From positions 27,466 to 91,465 of the forward strand of contig CANNFB010000011.1 in the NCBI GenBank assembly GCA_947503785.1: 64,000 bases of DNA. The letters run 5' to 3'. The stretch comes from an uncultured Campylobacterales bacterium. GTDB taxonomy: Bacteria; Campylobacterota; Campylobacteria; Campylobacterales; Arcobacteraceae. Below the pieces are notes generated by a model, which saw only the letters and a list, made by a program, of their open reading frames with translations, was not told the origin of the DNA and made no database searches. Positions 52,962 to 63,443 of this stretch are shown in pieces. The first letter of the stretch is position 1. Every line of letters begins with the position of its first letter. Position numbers and translations under genes: made by a program.

Positions 52962-53331
52962 AATTATATCTCCTTAATTTTGATATAAAAAAATTATAGT
53001 CTAAAGTTATGTATTAATTATGTATTTTTGAAGAAATTTTAAAAGTTTTTTATGTATTAAATCAATATATAAATATATCTTTAATTATTTTCTAGAAGAA
53101 ATAAATAAGTTTCAAAAAGTAGTACTTTTAGTATTCCTAAATGTAGTACTAAAAAGTTATATATAAATTATTGATAAATCATTCTATTGTTGTCTTTAAA
53201 ATCTTAGCTATCCCCTTATTAGCTAATTTAAATGAAAAAAAAGTTAATTGTTTTTAACCATAATTTAAAGAAATTTAAAGTATATTATTGCACTTTACTA
53301 TGGAATATATAAAGATTAAATATAAAGGAAA
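52962..53331. promoter_or_regulatory. Divergent control region between dctP and gltB with interlocking inverted repeats
   Basis: AAAAGTA-G-TACTTTT (53115-53129) is a perfect palindrome. Its last four bases start a second inverted repeat, TTTTAGTA (53126-53133) with TACTAAAA (53147-53154). GTAGTAC also occurs twice in direct orientation. The repeats are about 155 bases from dctP and 178 bases from gltB. No regulator gene lies beside them. The rest is AT-rich and shows nothing else recognisable. Confidence 0.55.
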
Positions 53332-56300
53332 ATGATGGGTTGTAATTTAGACTTACTAACTTCTTTTAAAGATAACTGTGGGTTTGGTCTTGTTGCTGAT
53401 ATGCAGAACAGACAAAGCCATAAGAATTTAGAAGATGCAATAACTTCACTAGAAAGAATGATGCACAGAGGTGCAGTAGCAGCGGATGGTAAAACTGGAG
53501 ATGGTTCTGGTTTATTATTATCTATTCCAGAATATTTTATGAGAAAAGTAGCAACTAAAGAAGGTGTTGATTTACCTGAAACTTACGGTATTGCTATGAT
53601 TTTTGCAAAAGACTTATCTGATATTGACACATTTGAAGAGTTTTGTGAAAGCAATGACTTAAAAGTTGTATTAAGAAGAACAGTTCCTGTAGATACAGAT
53701 GCCCTAGGTGCACAAGCACTAGCATCTTTACCAAATATTATTCAAGTATTTGTAGTACCTAATACTTTAATGTCATCAAAAAGATTTGATGCAATGCTTT
53801 ACTTAACAAGAAAAGAGTGTGAGCATAAATTAATAGATAAAAAAGATTTTTATATTCCGACTTTTTCATCTAAAGTAATAGCTTACAAAGGTCTTATTAT
53901 GCCAACGCATATTAAGCATTTTTATGTTGATTTAAGAGATGAAGATTTTAAAATCTCTTTCTCATTATTTCATCAAAGATTCTCAACAAATACTTTACCT
54001 CAATGGAAATTAGCACAACCGTTTAGAGCAATTGCTCATAATGGTGAGATTAACTCTGTTGAAGCAAATAGATTTAATGTTGAAATCAAATCTGAACAAT
54101 TAAAATCAGAAGTTTTCTCTGATGCAGAAATCAAAAGATTATTACCAATTTTGCAAGTAGGTTCATCTGATTCTGCTTCATTGGATAATATGTTTGAATT
54201 TATGTTAGCAAATGGTGTTGACTTTTTTAAAGCAGCACGTTCACTAGTTCCTGCACCTTGGCAAAATGCACCACATATGGATGCTGATTTAAGAGCATTC
54301 TATGAATATACTGCAACTGCAATGGAAGCATGGGATGGTCCTGCTGCTGTTTCTTTAACTGATGGTAGACATATTGGTTGTTTAATTGACAGAAATGGTT
54401 TAAGACCTTCTAAATATGTAATTACAAAAGATGATAAATTATATATTACATCTGAGTATGGAACATTAAGTTTAGATGAAGATAATATCTTAGAGCGAGG
54501 CAGATTACAATCAGGAGAGATGATTGCACTTGACCTTAAACATGGAAAAATATTAAAAGAAGATGATATTAATGATTATTTAAAATCGTCTCAATATTAT
54601 TCTAAATGGCTAAATGAAGATATGGATTATATTCAAGAGTATATTGAAGATTCGTTCTTAAATACTAATGATTATGTCTTTGATGATTTAGAGAAAAAAC
54701 AAAAATATTTCAATATTACTTATGAAGCAATTGATCAAATGATTGAACCAATGGCTACTGATGGAAAAGAACCAGTTGGTTCTATGGGTGATGATACTCC
54801 TCTAGTATGTTTCTCTGGTGTAAATAGAAACTTTACAGATTTCTTTAAACAAAAATTTGCACAAGTTACAAATCCTCCTATTGATCCATATAGAGAGAAA
54901 GTTGTAATGTCTTTAGAAACAGGATTTGGTCAGATTCATAATATATTATCTGAGCAACCAGAATTTGCTAAAAGATTAAAAACAACAAGTCCTATTTTAA
55001 TGAAAGAAAAATTTGATATTCTTCACTCTTTTGGTTATAACCAATCTCCAAGATATGATGATTATTATAAAAATCAAACATTTTCTACTACTTTTACTAC
55101 TGATTTAAAAGCTTCATTAGTTGCTTTATCTGCAAAAGTTATCAAAGCTGTAAAAGAAGATAAAGTTTCTGTTGTTATTTTAGATGATAGAAAAGTTGGA
55201 GAAAAAGCTAAATTAATTCCAATGGCAATGGCTGTTGGGTATATAAACCATCAATTATTAAAAGAAGAAGTAAGACATTCAGTTTCAATTGTAACAGTAA
55301 CAGGTGAAGTATATGATCCTCATATGGCTGCTGTTTTAATTGGGTTTGGTGCAACTGCAATTTATCCTTATATGATGTATGCAACTACTGTAGCATTATT
55401 TAAAAGAAAAGAATTATCTAAGTATGAATTACAAAGATTATTAAAAAATACGCAAAAATCTTTAAATGCTGGTTTATTAAAAATCATGTCTAAAATGGGA
55501 ATTTGTACTATTGCTTCATATAGAAACTCTGGATTATTTGATGTTATTGGATTATCTGATGAAATAACTGAAGATTGTTTTGAAGGTGCATATACAGATT
55601 TAGCTGGTTTAACTTATGAAGATATTGAAGCTAGAATAGAAAAATCACATATAAATGCTTATATTGATGAAAACTGTATGTTCCCACTTGATTTAGGTGG
55701 TTTCTATAAGTATTCTAATGGTGGTGAATATCATGATTATGGTCCAGAAACTACAAAAGCTATGCATAATAAAAATGCAACAAAAAAAGAAGATATTTCT
55801 GATTTTGATGGCTTAAGAGAATTAGTTGAAACTAGAGATAAAAAATTCATTAGAGATTTCTTTGAATTTAACTCTGATAAAGAGGCTATTGATATAAGTG
55901 CTGTTGAATCACAAGATGAAATCTTTAAAAGATTTGCATCAGCTGCTATGTCTTTAGGTTCTATTTCTCCTGAAGCTCATGAAGCAGTTGCGGTTGCTAT
56001 GAATACTATTGGTGGTTCTTCAAACTCAGGTGAGGGTGGAGAAGATCCAAAAAGATTTAATACATTAAAAAATTCTAAAATTAAACAAATTGCATCAGGA
56101 AGATTTGGGGTAACACCAGGATATCTAAGATCAGCAGAAGAGTTACAAATTAAAGTTGCACAAGGTGCAAAACCTGGTGAAGGTGGACAATTACCAGGAC
56201 ATAAGGTTACTCCTTTAATTGCAACATTAAGACATACAGTTGCAGGTGTTACTTTAATTTCACCACCACCACATCATGATATTTATTCAATTGAAGATTT

Positions 56301-57771
56301 AGCTCAATTAATTTTTGATTTAAAACAAATCAATCCTTTAGCTAAAATTACAGTTAAATTAGTATCTTCAATAGGTGTTGGAACAATCGCTGCTGGTGTT
56401 GCAAAAGCTTATGCTGATAAAATTATTATTTCAGGTGGAGATGGTGGAACAGGAGCTGCTCCATTAACTTCACTTAAACATGCAGGAAATGCTTGGGAAA
56501 TGGGTCTTTCAGAAGCTCACAATGCCTTAAAAGCCAACCATTTAAGAGAGTTTGTACATGTTCAAACAGATGGTGGTTTAAAAACTGGTCTTGATGTTGT
56601 AAAAGCTGCAATGCTTGGTGCTGAATCTTATGCCTTTGGAACTGCTGCACTTACATTACTTGGTTGTAAAATTTTAAGAATTTGTCATACTAATAAATGT
56701 TCTGTTGGTGTTGCTACTCAAGATGAGAGCTTAAGAGATCACTTTGAAGGTACAGTTGAAAGATTAATTTCATACTTTACATTTATTGCTCAAGATGTTA
56801 GAAATATTCTTGCCTCATTAGGTTATTCAACAATTGAAGAAATTGTTGGTCGTTCTGATTTATTAAAAGTAATTGATGATGACTTTGCTAAAAAGTTTGA
56901 CTTCCAAAATATTTTAAGAAGAATTGATGGTATTGATACTTGTCAGAAAGATTCAAATGAACCTTTTGATGATAATAAATATGAAAAAGAATTACTTAAA
57001 AAAGTTCATAGAACTATTGAAAATCCAAATTCTCCTGTAAAAGTTAATACTGAAATATCTAACTTAAATAGATCATTTGGAGCATTAATCTCAGGTGAAA
57101 TTGCTAGATTCTATGGGGATAAAGGTTTACCAGAGAATTCTATTAATATTAATCTTAAAGGTATTGCTGGGCAATCTTTTGGAGCATTTTTATCAAATGG
57201 TATGAACTTATATCTAGATGGCGCTGCTAATGATTATGTTGGTAAGGGAATGAACGGTGGTAAAATTATAATTAATCCAAAACATCAAGGTCAAAACTTT
57301 GCTGGTGGTGGTAACACTTGTTTATATGGTGCTACTGGTGGTAAATTATATATTAGAGCTTCTGTAGGTGAGAGATTTGCTGTAAGAAACTCAGGATGTG
57401 TTTCTGTTGTTGAAGGTACTGGTGATAATCCATGTGAATATATGACAGGTGGAATTGTAGTTATCTTAGGAAATACGGGTATTAACTTTGGAGCTGGTAT
57501 GACTGGTGGTATTGCATTTGTATATGATCCTGAGAAAGGATTCGTTGATAAAATGAATCAAGAGTTAATTGAAGCAGTAAGAATTGATACAGATGATACT
57601 GAAAGAGAAAGACTTTATTTAAAAAGATTATTATTAGATTATCTTCATGAAACAGAAAGTGAAGAAGCTGATAGAATATTACAAAACTATAGATCTGAAA
57701 TTAGAAACTTCTGGATGGTAAAACCTAAAAATATGACAGTATTACCACTTGATCCAGATGAGGGAGATTAG
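53332..57771 (+). CDS. gltB: Glutamate synthase large subunit
   Basis: A 1479-residue enzyme that transfers the amide of glutamine to 2-oxoglutarate. The amidotransferase Cys is C16 (DNCGFGLV), so a 15-residue propeptide is removed. HRFSTNTLPQWKLAQPFR follows. The FMN domain has GSSNSGEGGEDP, GAKPGEGGQLPGHKV and SGGDGGTGAAPLTS. The [3Fe-4S] cysteines lie in CKILRICHTNKCSVG. The C-terminal beta-helix region is present. The gene starts MMGCN at 53332 with AAAGGA upstream; the second ATG at 53335 is equally possible. GltD follows after three bases. Confidence 0.97.
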   Translation: MMGCNLDLLTSFKDNCGFGLVADMQNRQSHKNLEDAITSLERMMHRGAVAADGKTGDGSGLLLSIPEYFMRKVATKEGVDLPETYGIAMIFAKDLSDIDTFEEFCESNDLKVVLRRTVPVDTDALGAQALASLPNIIQVFVVPNTLMSSKRFDAMLYLTRKECEHKLIDKKDFYIPTFSSKVIAYKGLIMPTHIKHFYVDLRDEDFKISFSLFHQRFSTNTLPQWKLAQPFRAIAHNGEINSVEANRFNVEIKSEQLKSEVFSDAEIKRLLPILQVGSSDSASLDNMFEFMLANGVDFFKAARSLVPAPWQNAPHMDADLRAFYEYTATAMEAWDGPAAVSLTDGRHIGCLIDRNGLRPSKYVITKDDKLYITSEYGTLSLDEDNILERGRLQSGEMIALDLKHGKILKEDDINDYLKSSQYYSKWLNEDMDYIQEYIEDSFLNTNDYVFDDLEKKQKYFNITYEAIDQMIEPMATDGKEPVGSMGDDTPLVCFSGVNRNFTDFFKQKFAQVTNPPIDPYREKVVMSLETGFGQIHNILSEQPEFAKRLKTTSPILMKEKFDILHSFGYNQSPRYDDYYKNQTFSTTFTTDLKASLVALSAKVIKAVKEDKVSVVILDDRKVGEKAKLIPMAMAVGYINHQLLKEEVRHSVSIVTVTGEVYDPHMAAVLIGFGATAIYPYMMYATTVALFKRKELSKYELQRLLKNTQKSLNAGLLKIMSKMGICTIASYRNSGLFDVIGLSDEITEDCFEGAYTDLAGLTYEDIEARIEKSHINAYIDENCMFPLDLGGFYKYSNGGEYHDYGPETTKAMHNKNATKKEDISDFDGLRELVETRDKKFIRDFFEFNSDKEAIDISAVESQDEIFKRFASAAMSLGSISPEAHEAVAVAMNTIGGSSNSGEGGEDPKRFNTLKNSKIKQIASGRFGVTPGYLRSAEELQIKVAQGAKPGEGGQLPGHKVTPLIATLRHTVAGVTLISPPPHHDIYSIEDLAQLIFDLKQINPLAKITVKLVSSIGVGTIAAGVAKAYADKIIISGGDGGTGAAPLTSLKHAGNAWEMGLSEAHNALKANHLREFVHVQTDGGLKTGLDVVKAAMLGAESYAFGTAALTLLGCKILRICHTNKCSVGVATQDESLRDHFEGTVERLISYFTFIAQDVRNILASLGYSTIEEIVGRSDLLKVIDDDFAKKFDFQNILRRIDGIDTCQKDSNEPFDDNKYEKELLKKVHRTIENPNSPVKVNTEISNLNRSFGALISGEIARFYGDKGLPENSININLKGIAGQSFGAFLSNGMNLYLDGAANDYVGKGMNGGKIIINPKHQGQNFAGGGNTCLYGATGGKLYIRASVGERFAVRNSGCVSVVEGTGDNPCEYMTGGIVVILGNTGINFGAGMTGGIAFVYDPEKGFVDKMNQELIEAVRIDTDDTERERLYLKRLLLDYLHETESEEADRILQNYRSEIRNFWMVKPKNMTVLPLDPDEGD

Positions 57772-57774
57772 AAT

Positions 57775-59151
57775 ATGTTAAATTTTACAAAATTTGAGAG
57801 AATTAATCCTGAAAAAAGAGATGTTCTTCTAAGACTAAAAGATTATGATGAAGTATATAAAGTCTTTGGTAAGTCAAGAGCAAAAGAGCAATCTGATAGA
57901 TGTATGCAATGTGGCGATCCATATTGTCATACGGGTTGTCCTTTAGGAAACTTCATTCCAGCATGGTTAAAACAAACTGCAACAAAGAATCCAGATCTAG
58001 CCTTTGCTTTATCTAATGAAACATCTCCTTTTCCTGAAATTTTAGGAAGAATTTGTCCTCAAGATGTACTTTGTGAGGGAGCATGTTCTTTAAATACTGG
58101 ACATGGTGCTATTTCAATTGGTGCAGTTGAAACTCATATTTCTGAAGCTGCTTTTGAAAGAGGTTTAACACCTAAATTCTCTAAAAATAAAAAAGAAGAA
58201 AAAATTGCAATTATAGGTTCAGGACCTGCTGGAATATCTGCAGCAACTTTTCTTTTAAGAAAAGGTTACCAAGTTGAAATGTTCGAACGAGCGGATAGAG
58301 CTGGTGGACTTTTAATGTATGGAATCCCTGGATTTAAACTTGATAAAACTACAATTGATAGAAGAATTAACTGGCTACTTGAAGCTGGAATGAAACTTCA
58401 TTTAAATTGTGAAATTGGAAAAGATAAATCTGCTAAAGATTTAGAAAATGAATTTGATTCAATTTTTATAGGAATTGGAGCAACAGCAAGTAGATATGCT
58501 GGTATTGAAGGTGAAACGTCTTCAAATGTACATTTAGCAATTAATTTCTTAACAGGTATTCAAAAAAGAAACCTTGGTAATAATAATGTTAATTTTGTTG
58601 ATGTAAAAGACAAAAGAGTTGTTGTTATTGGTGGTGGAGATACGGCAATGGATTGTGTTAGATCTTCTGTTAGAGAAGGTGCAAGTAGTGTAAAATGTCT
58701 TTATAGACGAAATGAAGCTAATATGCCAGGATCTAAGAAAGAAGTTGTTAACTCTAAAGAAGAGGGTGTTGAATTTGTATTTAATGTAAGCCCTAAAACT
58801 ATTAAAACTGATGGCGAACTAGCATTAGGTGTAGAATTACTTACTACGTCTATGAGTGAAGCTGATGAGTCAGGAAGACAAAGAGTTGTAATTGATGAAG
58901 GAAGCGAATATTTAGAAGAAGCTGACATTATTATTATGGCATTAGGTTTCTCTCCTGAAGCTCCATCTTTCTTAAAAGATCTAAGTGTAGAAACTAATTC
59001 ATGGGGTGGGATAGAGATTGATAAATCTTTCCAAACTTCTAATTCAAAAGTTTATGCAGGTGGAGATTGTGAAAGAGGTGCCCATCTTGCAGTTACTGCT
59101 GCTGCTGATGGAAGAGATGCAGCTAGAGCGATTATAAAAACTCTAGTTTAG
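57775..59151 (+). CDS. gltD: Glutamate synthase small subunit
   Basis: A 458-residue NADPH-oxidising subunit. N-terminal cysteines for [4Fe-4S] clusters appear in CMQCGDPYCHTGCPLGN and CPQDVLCEGAC. FAD binding is at AIIGSGPAGISAATFLL, NADPH binding at VVVIGGGDTAMDCVRS and a second FAD block at VYAGGDCERGAHLAVTAAADG. It delivers electrons to GltB. The next gene starts five bases after its stop, so transcription probably continues. Confidence 0.97.
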   Translation: MLNFTKFERINPEKRDVLLRLKDYDEVYKVFGKSRAKEQSDRCMQCGDPYCHTGCPLGNFIPAWLKQTATKNPDLAFALSNETSPFPEILGRICPQDVLCEGACSLNTGHGAISIGAVETHISEAAFERGLTPKFSKNKKEEKIAIIGSGPAGISAATFLLRKGYQVEMFERADRAGGLLMYGIPGFKLDKTTIDRRINWLLEAGMKLHLNCEIGKDKSAKDLENEFDSIFIGIGATASRYAGIEGETSSNVHLAINFLTGIQKRNLGNNNVNFVDVKDKRVVVIGGGDTAMDCVRSSVREGASSVKCLYRRNEANMPGSKKEVVNSKEEGVEFVFNVSPKTIKTDGELALGVELLTTSMSEADESGRQRVVIDEGSEYLEEADIIIMALGFSPEAPSFLKDLSVETNSWGGIEIDKSFQTSNSKVYAGGDCERGAHLAVTAAADGRDAARAIIKTLV

Positions 59152-59155
59152 ATTA

Positions 59156-59914
59156 ATGAATACTCCAATTACAGACCTTTATAAAAACTCTTTTATAAAG
59201 GCTGTAATACTAGCTAACAAAAAATTATTTTTATATATTAATAATGATCTTACACATGAAGATTTAGACTATTCACAACAAATTGGTTTTGGTGGAGATA
59301 AAACACTAAATATTGATTTAATTGCTGAAAATATATTTATTAAATACCTAGAGGTTTTTGGAAACATCTATTCAGAAGAGTGTGGTAAATTAAGTGAGGA
59401 TAAGAAGTTTGATATAGTTATTGATCCACTTGATGGTAGTGATAATTTTTCTTCAAATTTACCTTATTATGGAACATCTGTTGCTTTAGTTTATAAAAAT
59501 GAAACACTTGCAGGTTTTGTTTGTAATTTAGTAACAGGAGTTTTAACATATAGAGCTTTTAATGGCAGTATTAAAAAAGAATATTTTTTAAAAAATAGAG
59601 ATAATTTAGTAGTTTCATCAAATAAAAAAATAGGAATTTTTGAAAGAGCTTACTCTTTTCCTGATATTTGTACAAAATTAAGACATGAAAAATTAAAATT
59701 CAGATCACCAGGTGCTGTTGCCTTATCTCTGTGTGATGCAAAAAACTATGATTTTGTATTGTTTGCTGGAAATATCAGAGAGTTTGATATTTTAGCTTCA
59801 TTGTATATTTCTAATGAACTATTTTTATACAAAACAGAGAAATTTGTACTTATCGCAGAAAATAAACAAAAATTCCACCAAATTAAAGAAATTATAAAGA
59901 ATAATTGGTTATAA
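59156..59914 (+). CDS. Inositol monophosphatase/FBPase-like phosphatase
   Basis: A 252-residue sugar-phosphatase-fold protein. The metal-binding motif DPLDGSDNF follows IVI at about residue 88, and an acidic E-x-x-S-E (NIYSEECGK) precedes it. It is shorter than typical FBPase and lacks the WDXAAG-type C-terminal motif (LSLCDAKNYDFVLF in its place). The substrate could be fructose-1,6-bisphosphate, inositol phosphate or 3'-phosphoadenosine phosphate. It is packed between gltD and a ferredoxin gene. Confidence 0.75.
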   Translation: MNTPITDLYKNSFIKAVILANKKLFLYINNDLTHEDLDYSQQIGFGGDKTLNIDLIAENIFIKYLEVFGNIYSEECGKLSEDKKFDIVIDPLDGSDNFSSNLPYYGTSVALVYKNETLAGFVCNLVTGVLTYRAFNGSIKKEYFLKNRDNLVVSSNKKIGIFERAYSFPDICTKLRHEKLKFRSPGAVALSLCDAKNYDFVLFAGNIREFDILASLYISNELFLYKTEKFVLIAENKQKFHQIKEIIKNNWL

Positions 59915-59949
59915 CTCCAAGATATATAATTTAAACTAGGAACGTGTTA

Positions 59950-60204
59950 ATGTCTTTAATTATTACTGATGAATGTATCGCTTGCGATGCTTGTAGAGAA
60001 GAGTGCCCAAATTACGCAATTGAAGAGGGTGATCCAATATATTTAATTGATTCTGATAGATGTACAGAATGTGTAGGTTCTTATGAAGAACCTTCTTGTA
60101 TTGAGGTTTGTCCTGTGGATTGTATTATTATAGATCCTGATAACCAAGAAACAATGGAAGAGTTAAAATTTAAATTTAAACAGTTATCTGAAGAAGAAGT
60201 TTAA
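59950..60204 (+). CDS. YfhL-type 2[4Fe-4S] ferredoxin
   Basis: I place the start at ATG 59950 (84 residues, MSLIITDECIACDACREE), matching the family. A GTG two codons earlier is less likely. Cluster ligands are CIACDACREEC with CP, and C-x-x-C at CTECVGSYEEPSC followed by CPVDC. The insertion between Cys 2 and 3 of the second motif is typical of YfhL ferredoxins. It may donate electrons to reductases. It precedes the ppx gene by one base. Confidence 0.88.
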   Translation: MSLIITDECIACDACREECPNYAIEEGDPIYLIDSDRCTECVGSYEEPSCIEVCPVDCIIIDPDNQETMEELKFKFKQLSEEEV

Positions 60205-60205
60205 T

Positions 60206-61681
60206 ATGTCCAAAATTACAACTATTATTGATATTGGGTCTAACTCAATGCGTATGGTTGTACTACAAAAAAGTAGTAGATTTGCATTTAATTTAATAAA
60301 TGAAACGAAAAGTAGGGTTAAAATTTCTGAAGGTTGTTATGAAAATAACGGAAATCTTCAAGAAATTCCTATGCAACGTGCTTATGAATCTATGAAATCT
60401 TTTTTAAATATATCTAAATCCTTAAAATCAAGAAAAGTGATGTGTGTTGCTACTTCTGCTTTAAGAGATGCTCCTAATTCAAAAGTTTTCTTATCAAGAA
60501 TTAAAAAGGATTTTGGTTTAAATATCAAAATTATTGATGGAGAAAAAGAAGCATATTATGGTGGTGTTGCTGCATTGAACTTACTTCATAGTAATAGTTT
60601 TGTTACTGTTGATATAGGTGGGGGTTCTACAGAGTTTTGTTTTGTAAAAGATAATAAAATTATCAAATCAATATCTTTAAATATAGGAACAGTACGAATA
60701 AAAGAACTTTTTTTTAATAAAAATGATATCGATGGTGCAAAACAATACATAATAGATAATTTAAAAAAGATTTTTGAACTAAATATCGAAATTCCAGATA
60801 CGATTGTAGGTATTGGCGGAAGTATTAGATCTATATCTAAACTAATTATGCAAAGAAATGAATATCCATTAGATATTTTACATGGATATAAATATAAAGT
60901 TTCAAAAGAAGAGGATTTCTTACTTCAAGTTATAAATGCAGAAGATAATGATGAATTAAAAGCCTTAGGTATTAAAAAAGATAGATTTGATACGATTAAA
61001 GAAGGTACTTTTATACTAAAAACTATTTTAGATGAGTTAAATATATCTGAAGTAATTACATCAGGGGTTGGTGTAAGAGAAGGTGTATATTTAAGTGACT
61101 TACTAAGAACTTCAAATTGCGTATTTCCTTCAAATTTTAATGTAAGTGTACGATCACTTCTTGATAGGTTTGAGATTGATCCTAAACAAAGTGCATATAT
61201 GGGAAATAACGCTTCAAAAATATTTGATGTGTTAAAACCAATTCATAATCTTGAAGATAAATATAAAACATATCTTGTGATTGCATCTAAACTTTATTCA
61301 ATTGGTTCAACGCTCAATTTCTACAAATCAAATGATAATGCCTTTGACTTTGTATTAAATGGTCTTTCTTTTGACTTCTTACATACAACAAGAGTTATTA
61401 TAGCTCATACAATTAAATTTTCTAAAAAATCATTACCATCAAAAAAAGATATTCAAGTATATGAAGAATTACTTCCAAAACTTGAAGTGATGAGATGGCT
61501 ATCTTTTATGATATCTTTAAATATTATTACTAATCAAGATTTGTCTAGACCTAAAATCAATTATTTATTAGATGAAGAAAGTAATACGTTAAAATTAGAA
61601 TTAGAAAATAAAACTTTTTTAATTAATTCAAATATTGAAAAATTGGAATTACCTAAAGAGTTTAGCTTAAGAATTTTATAA
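60206..61681 (+). CDS. ppx: Exopolyphosphatase/guanosine pentaphosphatase (Ppx/GppA)
   Basis: A 491-residue member of the ASKHA fold. The N-terminal phosphate loop is TIIDIGSNSMRMVV and the second is VTVDIGGGSTEF. IVGIGGSIRSI follows. The C-terminal HD-like helical part (about 310-491) is divergent but of normal length. It hydrolyses polyphosphate or pppGpp. It starts one base after the ferredoxin stop and overlaps the lpxL-like gene by one base (TAATG). Confidence 0.9.
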   Translation: MSKITTIIDIGSNSMRMVVLQKSSRFAFNLINETKSRVKISEGCYENNGNLQEIPMQRAYESMKSFLNISKSLKSRKVMCVATSALRDAPNSKVFLSRIKKDFGLNIKIIDGEKEAYYGGVAALNLLHSNSFVTVDIGGGSTEFCFVKDNKIIKSISLNIGTVRIKELFFNKNDIDGAKQYIIDNLKKIFELNIEIPDTIVGIGGSIRSISKLIMQRNEYPLDILHGYKYKVSKEEDFLLQVINAEDNDELKALGIKKDRFDTIKEGTFILKTILDELNISEVITSGVGVREGVYLSDLLRTSNCVFPSNFNVSVRSLLDRFEIDPKQSAYMGNNASKIFDVLKPIHNLEDKYKTYLVIASKLYSIGSTLNFYKSNDNAFDFVLNGLSFDFLHTTRVIIAHTIKFSKKSLPSKKDIQVYEELLPKLEVMRWLSFMISLNIITNQDLSRPKINYLLDEESNTLKLELENKTFLINSNIEKLELPKEFSLRIL

Positions 61682-62589
61682 TGAAAAAAATTGTTTATAA
61701 ACTTTTTTTAGCTTTAGTCTTTGTAATTAGAAAATCTCCAAGATTTTTAAGAAGAGGTTTTTTTAAAGTACTAGGGACCCTTGCTTATTTAAGCGCATCA
61801 AAAACAAATAGAATTATTGAAAAAAATCTAGAGTTTGTTTTTGAAGATAAACTCTCAGTTGAAGAAATTAAAGAAATTAAGAAATATTCATATTTCAATA
61901 TGCTTTTATGGGTACAATCTTTAATTGAAAATTTAGATGTAAGTGACAAAGAGTTAAAAGAAAATATAACAATTGAAAATGTTGAAATACTTGAAAAGTT
62001 AAAAAAAGAAAATAAACCTATTATTTTAATATCAGCACATTATGGAAATATGGAAATGCTAAGTTGTTATTTAAATAAGTTTGTAACCCCTATTCATCAA
62101 GTTGCAAGAGAATCTAATTTTGAAGAAATAGATGATTTTATAATTAAAGCTAGAGAAAAATCTGGTTCAAAAATAATTTTTAGATCAGGAGCTTTAAAAA
62201 AACTTGTCCGAGCATTAATGAAAAAAGAAGTAGTTTCTTTAATAATTGATCAGAATATTAATGGTAAAGAAGGTACTGAAGTAGAATTTTTAGGTAAAAA
62301 AGTTTACCAATCTTCTTCACCTTCAACTTTATCCCGTAAATTTGATGCATATATTGTTCCTGTAGCTATTTTTAATAAAGATGATTATAAATATAATATT
62401 AAGATATATGAAGCAATTGCTCCAATTAAAACAGAAAATGAAGAAAATGATATAAAACAATCATCTCAATTACAAGCTGACATATTATCTGCTATAATAC
62501 TCGAAGATAAAAAACAATGGTTTTGGCCTCATAAAAGGTTCAAAAGCCATCACAGAGAGATATATGAAAAGAATACTAATAATAAGTGA
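61681..62589 (+). CDS. lpxL: Lipid A acyltransferase (LpxL/HtrB family)
   Basis: A 302-residue LPLAT-family acyltransferase. The N-terminal membrane-proximal helix is followed by the catalytic HX4E motif in ISAHYGNMEML, with SLIIDQNINGKEGTEVEFLG and VPVAIFNKDDYKY. It adds a secondary acyl chain to Kdo2-lipid IVA. The gene overlaps ppx by one base and the next gene by 26 bases. Confidence 0.88.
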   Translation: MKKIVYKLFLALVFVIRKSPRFLRRGFFKVLGTLAYLSASKTNRIIEKNLEFVFEDKLSVEEIKEIKKYSYFNMLLWVQSLIENLDVSDKELKENITIENVEILEKLKKENKPIILISAHYGNMEMLSCYLNKFVTPIHQVARESNFEEIDDFIIKAREKSGSKIIFRSGALKKLVRALMKKEVVSLIIDQNINGKEGTEVEFLGKKVYQSSSPSTLSRKFDAYIVPVAIFNKDDYKYNIKIYEAIAPIKTENEENDIKQSSQLQADILSAIILEDKKQWFWPHKRFKSHHREIYEKNTNNK

Positions 62590-63433
62590 TGGTACACCAG
62601 GCCATTTAAATCAATCAATAGCATTTTGTAAAATAAAAAATATAAGTTATGATATTTTAGAAGTTAAATTTAAATTAAAATTTTTTAAACTATTTTCTTA
62701 TATCTTAGATAAATTTGATAGATATTCAGATGAATTGTTTAAAGATTATAAAAAATATAATTACGATTTTTATGATGCTGTTATAAGTACAGGCTCAGGT
62801 ACATACTATTTTAATAAATTTATAAGTAAAAAATATAATATAAAATCAATAGCTTTAATGCTTCCAAAATCATACAAATATACAGACTTTGACTATATCA
62901 TCGCACAAAAGCATGATAATCCTCCTCAATTAGAAAATATAATTACTATACCTTTGAACTTATCATATACAGTTCCTAAGAATATAATTAAATCAGATGA
63001 AAAAGCAATTGGAATAATTATAGGTGGAGATAATAGTACTTTTAGTATGGATGTAGAAAATATCAAAAATATTCTAAATTTAATATTTAAAAATTATGAT
63101 GGCTATTTAAAATATGTTACTACATCAAGAAGAACATCAAAACAAATTGAAGATTTATTAAGTGAGTATGAGTTTGATTATAAATTAATATACTCAGTTA
63201 CCCCAACAATTAATCCAATACCAGATTTTATAAATCTTTGTAGTGAATTATTTATAACAATAGACTCAACATCAATGTTAAGTGAAGCAAGAGCAAATAG
63301 TGATGCTGATATTTCAATCATAGAACTAAGATCTAAAAAACATGATACAAAATTTCATGATTTAGCACATACTGTGAATAGTACAAAAGAGAAAGTTAAT
63401 TTTAATAAAATATTAGAAAAAATAGAAATTTAA
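62564..63433 (+). CDS. ELM1/GtrOC1-family putative glycosyltransferase
   Basis: A 289-residue protein. ISDGTPGHLNQSIAF near the N-terminus, YDAVISTGSGTYYF, LPKSYKYTDFDYIIAQKHD, IGIIIGGDNSTFSMD and the end LFITIDSTSMLSEAR match the ELM1/GtrOC1 family (PF06258). Family members are thought to act in lipopolysaccharide or O-antigen assembly. It overlaps the acyltransferase gene by 26 bases, so the pair is coupled. The next gene starts ten bases after its stop. Confidence 0.8.
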   Translation: MKRILIISDGTPGHLNQSIAFCKIKNISYDILEVKFKLKFFKLFSYILDKFDRYSDELFKDYKKYNYDFYDAVISTGSGTYYFNKFISKKYNIKSIALMLPKSYKYTDFDYIIAQKHDNPPQLENIITIPLNLSYTVPKNIIKSDEKAIGIIIGGDNSTFSMDVENIKNILNLIFKNYDGYLKYVTTSRRTSKQIEDLLSEYEFDYKLIYSVTPTINPIPDFINLCSELFITIDSTSMLSEARANSDADISIIELRSKKHDTKFHDLAHTVNSTKEKVNFNKILEKIEI

Positions 63434-63443
63434 AAGGTTTAAA

